From Microcoleus sp. CAWBG506 (GTDB lineage Bacteria; Cyanobacteriota; Cyanobacteriia; Cyanobacteriales; Microcoleaceae): 64,000 bases of DNA. The stretch lies in contig JAHREW010000002.1 of assembly GCA_020883125.1 (NCBI GenBank), positions 204,040-268,039 of the forward strand. The letters run 5' to 3'. Both the position numbers and the translations under genes were made by a program. Below the pieces are notes generated by a model. The model was not told where the DNA came from and did not search any database. It worked only from the letters and a program-made list of their open reading frames with translations. Below are positions 45,553 to 52,591 of the stretch, piece after piece (position 1 is the first letter of the stretch; each line of letters starts with the position of its first letter).

Positions 45553-47412
45553 ATGCGTGTTTTTCGTCAAATCGTGGTAGTAGGAGTAGGTGCTGCAATT
45601 ACTTTCGGCAATGTGGGACACAGTGCTGCTGCACAGTCTGCGGTTAAGTCCCCGGAGAATTCGGCCCAAAGTAATCAGCTTCCTATGGGACAGAATGTTA
45701 AATTAGAATCGCAAACAACGCCAGAACAACCATCAGAGTCGATCGCCCTTTCCCCCTCAATTCAGTCTCAGGACAACTGGGCCACAGGTAATCCCCAGCC
45801 ACTTGGCTCTAATTCCCAAAATCTTCACCAATCTCCACCAGTAGTTGCAAACGTCGAAAGTGCCACACCAGCACCAACTGCGATCGCCCAGGGCGCACCT
45901 TCCCCCCAAAACCCGAACATCATTCCAGTGCCAAGTTCCCTGACACCACCACCAAGCAATACTCCGGGCGAAAATTTCCCCCCTCCAACTCCCAAAGGCA
46001 TACTACAAACCCAGCCTCCCAGAACCCTAGAACCCAACCCCAATCCGCTGTTGTTTCCAACTCAACCTCTTGATGTCAGGATTGAAGAAACTCAGTCCAT
46101 TAGCTTGCAACAAGCCGTTGACCTCGCCCGTCGCAACAGCCAAACTCTGCAAATTTCTCAACTGCAATTACAACAAACTCAAGCAGCCCTGCGGGAACAA
46201 CAAGCAGCTTTATATCCAGACCTCAATTTTCAAATGAACGCGACCCGCTCTTTAAGCGCCGGTGGAGAAATCCAAGTGCGGAGTCAGCAGCGAATCAACA
46301 ACTTTCAAGCAAACCAAACCGGACGGCCGGCCGCCCAAGCCACCCCAAATTTCGCCAGTAACAGTCTCAACAGCACTTTGCAGTTAAGCTACGACGTTGA
46401 TTTGTTCGGCCGCCGAAGTGCTAACATCCGCGCGGCCCAGGAACAGTTGCGCTTGCGAGAACTGGAAGTGGAACGCCAAGCCGAACAACTTCGCTTTGAT
46501 GTGACTGATGCTTACTACAACCTGCAAGATGCAGACGGACAAGTGGCGATTCGCCAAGCATCGGTGAGAAATGCTCAACAAAGTTTGCGGGATGCCGAAG
46601 CCCTGGAACGGGCAGGAGTAGGAACTCGCTTTGCCGTGTTGCAGGCCCAGGCCAATTTGGCTAACGAACAGCAGCAGCTAGCCAATGCCCGCCGCGACCA
46701 GCGCATCCGCCAGCGTCAGTTGTCTGAGCTGTTAAATATCAGTCAGTCCTCGAACTTGACGGCGGCGGACCCGGTGGAGCAAGCGGGTTCTTGGAGGCTG
46801 TCTTTAGAAGAAAGTATCGTGCAGGCTTTTAAAAATCGCGCTGAGTTGGAACAGCAGTTGGTACAGAGGGATCTGAGCAAGCAGCAGCGTCGATCGATTT
46901 TGGCCGGGCGTTTGCCTCAACTGAATGTTTCGGGTAGTTACAACGTGCAGGGGCAAAACTCTGAGAACCCTAACCCTTTTGCCGCTCACGGCTGGGCGGA
47001 CGGTTATGCCATCCAGGCAAGTCTGACTTGGAGTATCTTTGACGGGGGCGCAGCCAAGGCAAGGGTGAAACAGCGGGATGCTGATATTGCCATCGCCGAA
47101 AGTAGATTCGATCAAACTCGCAACCAGGTGCGCCGGGAAGTGGAACAGGCTTATTTTGGCTTGGAGTCTAGTTTTGAGAATATCGAAACTTCTGAGGCTG
47201 GGGTTTTGCAGTCGAGGGAAGCCCTGCGTTTGGCCAGACTGCGCTTTCAAGCTGGTGTCGGTACTCAGACGGATGTGATTCAGGCGGAAACGGATTTGAC
47301 TAGGGCTGAAAGAAACCGACTTTTGGCAATTATTGGCTACAACCGCTCGCTTTCGTCTCTCCAGCGGGCGGTGAGCAATCTTCCCGGTAACAATCTCTCT
47401 AGAACTCCTTAG
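45553..47412 (+). CDS. TolC-family outer membrane efflux protein
   Basis: About 619 residues from ATG 45553 (MRVFRQIVVVGVGAAITF); a TTG 33 bp upstream is less likely. Signal peptide at 1-28. Then about 155 residues rich in Pro, Ser, Asn and Gln (VPSSLTPPPSNTPGENFPPP), a spacer probably crossing the periplasm or peptidoglycan. Two outer-membrane-efflux repeats follow: first ISLQQAVDLARRNSQTLQIS, second LEESIVQAFKNRAELEQQL. The C-terminal repeat ends in AERNRLLAIIGYNRSLSSLQ. It would form the outer-membrane duct of efflux pumps or type I secretion. No pump gene is next to it. Confidence 0.93.
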   Translation: MRVFRQIVVVGVGAAITFGNVGHSAAAQSAVKSPENSAQSNQLPMGQNVKLESQTTPEQPSESIALSPSIQSQDNWATGNPQPLGSNSQNLHQSPPVVANVESATPAPTAIAQGAPSPQNPNIIPVPSSLTPPPSNTPGENFPPPTPKGILQTQPPRTLEPNPNPLLFPTQPLDVRIEETQSISLQQAVDLARRNSQTLQISQLQLQQTQAALREQQAALYPDLNFQMNATRSLSAGGEIQVRSQQRINNFQANQTGRPAAQATPNFASNSLNSTLQLSYDVDLFGRRSANIRAAQEQLRLRELEVERQAEQLRFDVTDAYYNLQDADGQVAIRQASVRNAQQSLRDAEALERAGVGTRFAVLQAQANLANEQQQLANARRDQRIRQRQLSELLNISQSSNLTAADPVEQAGSWRLSLEESIVQAFKNRAELEQQLVQRDLSKQQRRSILAGRLPQLNVSGSYNVQGQNSENPNPFAAHGWADGYAIQASLTWSIFDGGAAKARVKQRDADIAIAESRFDQTRNQVRREVEQAYFGLESSFENIETSEAGVLQSREALRLARLRFQAGVGTQTDVIQAETDLTRAERNRLLAIIGYNRSLSSLQRAVSNLPGNNLSRTP

Positions 47413-47528
47413 AGCTGGGGGCATTTTCCTGGGACGATCGGAAAAATAGGCGATCGGGTATTAAATGTCCGATACAATAGTTAATATTTTGTAATAAAGA
47501 ACCAAGTCACTGCGTTAAGGAATCGGTA

Positions 47529-47825
47529 ATGGGCAATATCAAGTTCGTGAAGGAAAATCAGGAAGTCATCGCAGCAGACGGAGCCAATTTAAGGTTCAAA
47601 GCTCTAGAAAACCGCATCGATTTGTACACTTTTTCGGGAAAGATGATGAATTGCGGAGGCTACGGTCAATGTGGCACTTGCATCGTGGAAATTGTCGAAG
47701 GAAGTGAAAATCTTTCCCCCCGCACTGACTTTGAGAACCGCAAGCTCAAGAAAAAGCCCGATAACTATCGGTTGGCTTGTCAAGCTTTGGTCAATGGCCC
47801 AGTGAGTGTCAAGACCAAGCCATAA
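47529..47825 (+). CDS. [2Fe-2S] ferredoxin-like protein
   Basis: A 98-residue electron carrier. The four cluster cysteines are C42, C48, C51 and C84 ([11 protein letters not shown] and YRLACQA), a C-x5-C-x2-C-x32-C spacing, which differs from the C-x4-C-x2-C of photosynthetic PetF. It is a separate class of ferredoxin conserved in cyanobacteria. The basic stretch [10 protein letters not shown] before the last cysteine is notable. It stands just upstream of psbM on the same strand with about 200 bp between. The redox partner is unknown. Confidence 0.9.
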   Translation: MGNIKFVKENQEVIAADGANLRFKALENRIDLYTFSGKMMNCGGYGQCGTCIVEIVEGSENLSPRTDFENRKLKKKPDNYRLACQALVNGPVSVKTKP

Positions 47826-47839
47826 CTGCCACTGGGCCT

Positions 47840-47876
47840 TAGGCCTTGGGCATTGGGCATTGGGCATTGGGCAACC
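47840..47876. repeat. Heptamer repeat TTGGGCA
   Basis: Four to five units of TTGGGCA after CTTAGGCC, then C-rich sequence; another STRR block, here between the ferredoxin gene and psbM. Confidence 0.8.
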
Positions 47877-48028
47877 CCCCTCGCCCCAGGGCTGTTTCAT
47901 TCTCCGAAAAACAGGGAGAGTGAAGGGGTAGTGCCACCCCTTCACTCTCCCCTTCTCTGCCTTCTACCTTTGAGTGATATCCTAGTTGTGTGTATTTTCA
48001 TACTTTTTAGATAGAGGCTGGCGTCTTC

Positions 48029-48142
48029 ATGGAAGTTAACGATCTAGGGTTTGTGGCAACCATTCTGTTTGTACTGGTTCCCAGTGTTTTTCTAATCATT
48101 CTGTACATTCAAACAGCTAGCCGTCAAGGCAGAAAAGACTAG
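48029..48142 (+). CDS. psbM: Photosystem II reaction center protein M
   Basis: A 37-residue single-pass thylakoid protein at the PSII dimer interface, too short for a usual ORF list. The translation begins [20 protein letters not shown], has one hydrophobic helix (about 7-30) and ends in TASRQGRKD, which matches PsbM. The stop is TAG at 48140. An AGAGGC-type site lies 14 bp before the ATG. A terminator-like hairpin follows at 48179. Confidence 0.96.
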   Translation: MEVNDLGFVATILFVLVPSVFLIILYIQTASRQGRKD

Positions 48143-48178
48143 CAATTTCTGCTATTTTTGTCTGGTTTTGTGCATGGC

Positions 48179-48217
48179 AAAAAAAGCGTCAACAGCTATT
48201 TGCTTTGGCGCTTTTTT
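48179..48217 (+). terminator. Rho-independent terminator of psbM
   Basis: AAAAAAGCGTCAA pairs with TTGGCGCTTTTTT (one G-T pair), and the run of T on the plus strand follows, 37 bp past the psbM stop. Confidence 0.75.
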
Positions 48218-48227
48218 AATTTTTCAT

Positions 48228-48359
48228 ACCGATTTTAGATGGGTGCATCTGTGTTTTGCCAATATATTCGTAGGGGCGAAGCATGACCGCTGTAAATCTC
48301 AGGTTATCGCTAATAAATTGTCTGCGGTCATGCTTCGCCCTTATAAAATCGGGATGCTC
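48228..48359. repeat. About 132-bp dispersed repeat, family R3, copy 2
   Basis: Contains a perfect 17-bp inverted repeat GGGCGAAGCATGACCGC (48274-48290) and its complement (48324-48340). It aligns in inverted orientation with 33701-33840. This copy is better preserved. Confidence 0.8.
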
Positions 48360-48383
48360 GGTTTTAGATTGGGAATTTTGAAT

Positions 48384-49235
48384 TTAGCCTGTTGTCCGGG
48401 CTAGCAATACGGGACAATTGGCATAGACTCGCACGTAGTCGGAAAGAGAGTTTCCTAGGAGTCGATCGAGATCGACAAAGGACTTGGCAACACTAGGACG
48501 GCGATCCGGTGAACCAATTACTAATAAGTCAGCATTCAGTTCATCTGTAAACCTACAAATTGCTTCCCCAGGCTTGCCTGTGGCACTAACGCAGCGGTAG
48601 CTAACTCCCATTTGTTTCGCCAGTGCTACTGCGGGCGCTAATACGGGGTCTTTTTCAGCACTTGCGGTCACATCTTCCGTCGCTTTTCCAGTCAAATCTT
48701 TAGTGACGTGGACTAAAATTAGTTGTCCGCCATTAATATCCTTGACTAAAGATAGGGCGAGTTCCAAAGATTGTTTGGCGGATTCCGATTTGTCGATCGC
48801 CACCATCACACGCTTAATTTTTTTGACGTAAATATCGTCTTTTACTAATAGCATCGGTCGGGATGTTAGCTGGAAAACATACTGACTGACCGAATTTTCC
48901 AGAATTGATTGCAGTCTGCCAAACCCCCGCGAACCCATGATTACCAAGTCAGATTGTTCTTCTTCGGCAACTTGGCAAACAATCGTCTTCGGGTCTCCTT
49001 GTTTGAGGCGGGGATTGACTTTGCTCGGATCTATTTTTAAAGATTGAATCGCTTGTGCTAAGATCTTGCCTCCTTCTTCCAACTTGTCTGCCATTCCGTC
49101 CGATGTTACTTGAGGTGGCACGACGTGCAAGACAGTGACAGAGGTTTGTTGCAAGGAAGGGATGTCCATCAACATATTAAACATCTCTTCGCAGAGACCG
49201 CGACCAGCCACGGCTACTAAAATTTTTTCTATCAT
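48384..49235 (-). CDS. Tandem universal stress protein (two UspA domains)
   Basis: About 283 residues from ATG 49235 (MIEKILVAVAGRG), preceded by GAAAGAAACC; an ATG at 49295 gives an unlikely polar leader. Two Usp folds: residues 1-140 and 150-280. ATP-binding motifs GxxGxxG-x9-G(S/T) are seen as MGSRGFGRLQSILENSVS and, weaker, GSPDRRPS...LGNSLSDYV. Tandem Usp proteins are soluble and stress-responsive, but no target can be inferred. It is convergent with psbM and divergent from the thioesterase. Confidence 0.92.
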   Translation of the reverse strand: MIEKILVAVAGRGLCEEMFNMLMDIPSLQQTSVTVLHVVPPQVTSDGMADKLEEGGKILAQAIQSLKIDPSKVNPRLKQGDPKTIVCQVAEEEQSDLVIMGSRGFGRLQSILENSVSQYVFQLTSRPMLLVKDDIYVKKIKRVMVAIDKSESAKQSLELALSLVKDINGGQLILVHVTKDLTGKATEDVTASAEKDPVLAPAVALAKQMGVSYRCVSATGKPGEAICRFTDELNADLLVIGSPDRRPSVAKSFVDLDRLLGNSLSDYVRVYANCPVLLARTTG

Positions 49236-49485
49236 GGTTTCTTTCGTGTGGAAAAAAGTTGAATTTTTGTGTGTGAGGTTGAACTCGTCGCCCAAAGGCA
49301 GAACTCGTTAGCTACAGATCCAGTCAAAACATCAGATATCAACATTTTGACTTTCTGCCTTCAGCATAGGTCACTTCTGCCTTCGGGTAGTCGGAGTTGA
49401 GGAATCTAGTTTGCTAAAGTCAAGCATAAGCTTGAAGTTTGCTTTATGATTTGTAGAAATGTAGCGTTTTGGAACGATTTGTAAA

Positions 49486-49980
49486 GTGTTAGAGAACGAT
49501 CGAACTCAACCTAAACTCCCACCGGTGGGCGCTATTCAAAGCCTGTCTTCGATGGAATCTGGAGGCTGGTTTGAATATTTGGTGCGAGTATACCCTCACC
49601 ATACCGACTACAGCGGTGCCGTTTGGCATGGTACTTATGTTACCTGGATGGAGGAAGCCCGCGTGGAAAGTTTGCGATCGATCGGCATTGAGTATGCTGA
49701 TTGGGTGGCCCAGGGCTGGGAATTGCCGGTGGTGGAACTTTCCTTGCGCTACCACCGCGCCCCACAGATGGGACAAGCTGTAGCCATCAAAACGCGGATG
49801 TCTGCTAGTGAAGGTGTCCGGCTGCTTTGGGACTACGAAATTCGATCGGCTGACGGCGAGGAGTTGTATGCGACAGCCCAGGTAACTTTGGTGGCGGTAG
49901 ATGGCGAGAAGGGTAAAATTATTCGCCAATTACCACCACTGCTGAAGGATGCTTTTGCAAGACTTTCTATTAAACCTTGA
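49486..49980 (+). CDS. Hotdog-fold thioesterase, probable 1,4-dihydroxy-2-naphthoyl-CoA hydrolase
   Basis: A 164-residue 4HBT protein that closely resembles Synechocystis Slr0204, the DHNA-CoA thioesterase of phylloquinone synthesis (established for Slr0204). The core WFEYLVRVYPHHTDYSGAVW contains the catalytic Asp (HHTDY), and GTYVTWMEEARVESLRSIG follows. It starts with GTG at 49486; ATG 49552 (MESGGWFEY) matches where homologues start and may be the true one. The product feeds PSI with its quinone. The DMT transporter gene follows by 57 bp on the same strand. Confidence 0.87.
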   Translation: MLENDRTQPKLPPVGAIQSLSSMESGGWFEYLVRVYPHHTDYSGAVWHGTYVTWMEEARVESLRSIGIEYADWVAQGWELPVVELSLRYHRAPQMGQAVAIKTRMSASEGVRLLWDYEIRSADGEELYATAQVTLVAVDGEKGKIIRQLPPLLKDAFARLSIKP

Positions 49981-50037
49981 GCCGATACTGCTGTGATGGC
50001 AGAAGGAGTAAGGAAGAAGGAAACAGGAAGAAGGAAA

Positions 50038-51126
50038 ATGTCAAAACAACTGGAAATGCCAGAAACAAATATTGATCTACAACGGGAAAAATTAGAGGTA
50101 AATGGTTTAAATCCTGCCTTAAAACCTCAACCTAAAACCAGTCTTGTTTTGGCAAACCAGGATGATGATGTTAACAACGATACACCAAGGGATACTCAAG
50201 GGAAGCTTGGGGCGATAGTTTCGCTGTCGGCGGCGCTGTTAGCTGTCTCTTTTGCAGCCATTTTTATTCGGTTAAGCGAAGGGGAAATCAGTGCTAATGC
50301 TACAGTTTTTAACCGTTTGTGGATCGCAACTGTGGTGTTTGCAGTATGGAATGGTGTCGGTGCGGCCCGCCGTCAAATCTCTGAGACAGAACCTCAAGTG
50401 CGATCGAACTACACTCTGCGCGATTTGATGCTATTAATCGCGGTAGGTATAGTTTCTTCCGCTTCCTTGGGTTTTTGGGCTTGGTCCCTGACGAGGACTA
50501 ATGTCGCTAATTCTACTGTACTGAGAAACTTAACTCCTTTGTTTACAACTTTGGGAGGTTGGCTGCTATTGGGCCGCCGTTTTGACCGCAGGTTTTTAGT
50601 CGGAATGGCGGTAGCTTTGGCGGGGGCGATCGCCATCGGGTTGGATGATTTACAAACTGCCGGAGAGAATCTGGCGGGCGATTTGGCTGCTCTTTTATCG
50701 GCAATGTTCTATGCAGGAAATCTGCTGATAGCAGAACATTTACGGACCAAGTTCCCGGCGACAACTATATTAATGTGGCGCTGTTTTATTGGCAGTCTCT
50801 TGATTTTGCCACTGGTGTTGCTGGCGGGCGATCGCATTTTCCCTTATTCTTGGCAAGGATGGCTAGCCGTAATTGCTCTAGCCGTGATTTGCCAAGCTTT
50901 CGGTCAAGGACTTCTCATTCACAGTCTCGGCCGTCTATCATCAGGTTTTGTGGCTCTTTTCCTGCTGTTAGAACCTGTGATTACTGCTATCTTAGCTTGG
51001 ATACTCTTTACCGAAAATTTGAGTTTGTTTAACTGGCTGGCTTTTTCTGTAGTTTTGGCTGGGATCTACATAGCCAAATCTAGCAATTCTGCCGACAAAA
51101 ATAGCACAGAAAAAAAATACAATTAG
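50038..51126 (+). CDS. EamA/DMT-family exporter
   Basis: Membrane transporter with ten predicted helices in two EamA repeats. Read from ATG 50038 (MSKQLEMPETN) it has about 362 residues; ATG 49996 and GTG 49993 upstream are also in frame, but the purine-rich stretch AGGAAGAAGG ahead of 50038 acts as ribosome site and would otherwise encode only Lys/Arg. The first 70 residues are soluble and polar. The first repeat starts at AIVSLSAALLAVSFAAIFIRL and the second at LAGDLAALLSAMFYAGNLL. Substrate not predictable, perhaps amino acids or metabolites. Confidence 0.88.
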   Translation: MSKQLEMPETNIDLQREKLEVNGLNPALKPQPKTSLVLANQDDDVNNDTPRDTQGKLGAIVSLSAALLAVSFAAIFIRLSEGEISANATVFNRLWIATVVFAVWNGVGAARRQISETEPQVRSNYTLRDLMLLIAVGIVSSASLGFWAWSLTRTNVANSTVLRNLTPLFTTLGGWLLLGRRFDRRFLVGMAVALAGAIAIGLDDLQTAGENLAGDLAALLSAMFYAGNLLIAEHLRTKFPATTILMWRCFIGSLLILPLVLLAGDRIFPYSWQGWLAVIALAVICQAFGQGLLIHSLGRLSSGFVALFLLLEPVITAILAWILFTENLSLFNWLAFSVVLAGIYIAKSSNSADKNSTEKKYN

Positions 51127-51146
51127 ACCGATAGGAAGTATGAATT

Positions 51147-52331
51147 ATGGTTGCAACATCATCTATTGGTATGAATCCCAGACTTTACGACTTTAGTCTG
51201 CTACCTAAATATTTGGAATTATTTTTTACTAAATTGCGGATTGCGGTGGTATTCGGCGGCGACTGCAACAAACCAGGCTCTGTGATTTACAAAACTCACA
51301 ATCCCCGCGCTTGGAAAAGTTATGAAGTGGTAGCCACAGAAATTGCCAATTCCTTAAAAGAAATAGGATTCAAGCAGGTTTTTATGATGCCTGACGATCT
51401 GAATTTGCCCCAAAAACTCAAGGCAGAAAATATCCATTTAGTCTGGATGAATACCGGAGGCGTTCAGGGATACAATCCGGTTTGTCACACTCCCGCTTTG
51501 TTAGAAATGTTGGGAATGCCTTATATTGGTCATAACCCTTTAAATAGTTCTATTTTAGATAATAAGCACGCCTTTAAACGGGAACTGCAATCCGTCGGAA
51601 TCAAAACGGCTCCCTTTATCATTTGGCATCCTTCTCAAGGAATCTTTAAACCAAAATTGCAAGACCGTTTTGCCCTTGCTTTTGGCGATTATGCAGGACC
51701 TTTTATCGTCAAGCCAGTATCCGGTAGAGCTTCGTTGCACGTTCATTTTGTCGAAACAATTGATGGTCTGTCTCAAGCTATTTCTGCTGTTCATCAGGCA
51801 ACTCACAATACTGCTTTGATTGAAAAATATTTGCCGGAACGAGAGTTTTGTGTGGCAGTTTGTGGCTACGTTACTCATGCTCAAGGCAGTTTTTCTAAAT
51901 TGCAAAAACCCTTTGCTTTTTCCACGATCGAACGGGTTTTGGAATCCGATGAATTAATCTTTACTTCTATGGATAAAAAAACGATTACTGCCGATCGCGG
52001 AAAGTTGATTGGTCCAGAAGAACCGCAATTAAAGCAGGAGCTAATTGAGTTAGCCCAAAAAATTTATTGGGAGTTTAGTCTCAATAGTTTGGTGCGGATT
52101 GATGTCAGGTGCGATGAGAATGGGGAACTTTATGTTTTGGAGGCTAATCCGAAACCAGATCTGAAACGCCCTGCGGAAAATGTGACCAGTTTAGTGGCTC
52201 TTGGTTTGGCGGAATATAATATGACTTATAATGATTTGATTTTGAGTTTGATCGCCGATCGCCTAGATTATTTACTCATGAAAGATATTGGCATTATTTC
52301 TCATATTGTGGATTTGCTTCATTTCTCCTAG
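51147..52331 (+). CDS. ATP-grasp ligase related to D-alanine-D-alanine ligase
   Basis: A 394-residue ATP-grasp enzyme. The Ddl-type N-terminus appears at residue 31 (LRIAVVFGGDCNKPGSVI) and the central grasp region as NKHAFKRELQSVGIKTAPF, then FIVKPVSGRASLHV. Metal-binding residues are in LVRIDVRCDENGELYVLEANPKPD. The first 30 residues are extra compared with Ddl. It lacks the exact EKSxGSSxGVxxV layout of true Ddl, so the substrate may be another amino acid or peptide. It follows the DMT gene by 20 bp on the same strand: a biosynthesis-plus-export pair is possible. Confidence 0.85.
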   Translation: MVATSSIGMNPRLYDFSLLPKYLELFFTKLRIAVVFGGDCNKPGSVIYKTHNPRAWKSYEVVATEIANSLKEIGFKQVFMMPDDLNLPQKLKAENIHLVWMNTGGVQGYNPVCHTPALLEMLGMPYIGHNPLNSSILDNKHAFKRELQSVGIKTAPFIIWHPSQGIFKPKLQDRFALAFGDYAGPFIVKPVSGRASLHVHFVETIDGLSQAISAVHQATHNTALIEKYLPEREFCVAVCGYVTHAQGSFSKLQKPFAFSTIERVLESDELIFTSMDKKTITADRGKLIGPEEPQLKQELIELAQKIYWEFSLNSLVRIDVRCDENGELYVLEANPKPDLKRPAENVTSLVALGLAEYNMTYNDLILSLIADRLDYLLMKDIGIISHIVDLLHFS

Positions 52332-52349
52332 CTCTCTAAAGGCTGATGG

Positions 52350-52378
52350 CTTCAACCTCTGCGATCGCTGTGGAGGTT
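52350..52378 (+). terminator. Hairpin after the ATP-grasp gene, with HIP1 loop
   Basis: CAACCTC/GAGGTTG arms enclose a loop that contains GCGATCGC, 18 bp after the stop. No T tract. Confidence 0.5.
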
Positions 52379-52454
52379 GTAAATAAATATAAATAGTATC
52401 TGGAAAATTAAATACGGGAATAACTTGTGATATAATTGACCCCATTACCGATTA

Positions 52455-52521
52455 GATATCTCCTAAAAAGCCAGTCTAGAACAGGCCTAGAGCCTGTTTC
52501 ACAAGAATTATGGGAGATGTC
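52455..52521. repeat. 67-bp dispersed repeat, family R1, copy 2 (inverted)
   Basis: GATATCTCCTAAAAAGCCAG at one end and ATTATGGGAGATGTC at the other. Reverse complement of copies at 2859 and 56778 along its full length. It sits 70 bp before the coiled-coil/beta-helix gene. Confidence 0.8.
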
Positions 52522-52591
52522 TAGTTACAAAGGTATATTTTGTGTCAGGACAAATTAAGAAGTTTTAAATTTTATCAATTAAATAAAGCAA

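Noticed and set aside
48168-48404. Small ORF over the R3 repeat
   Set aside because: Spans the psbM terminator and the dispersed repeat; no independent coding sign.
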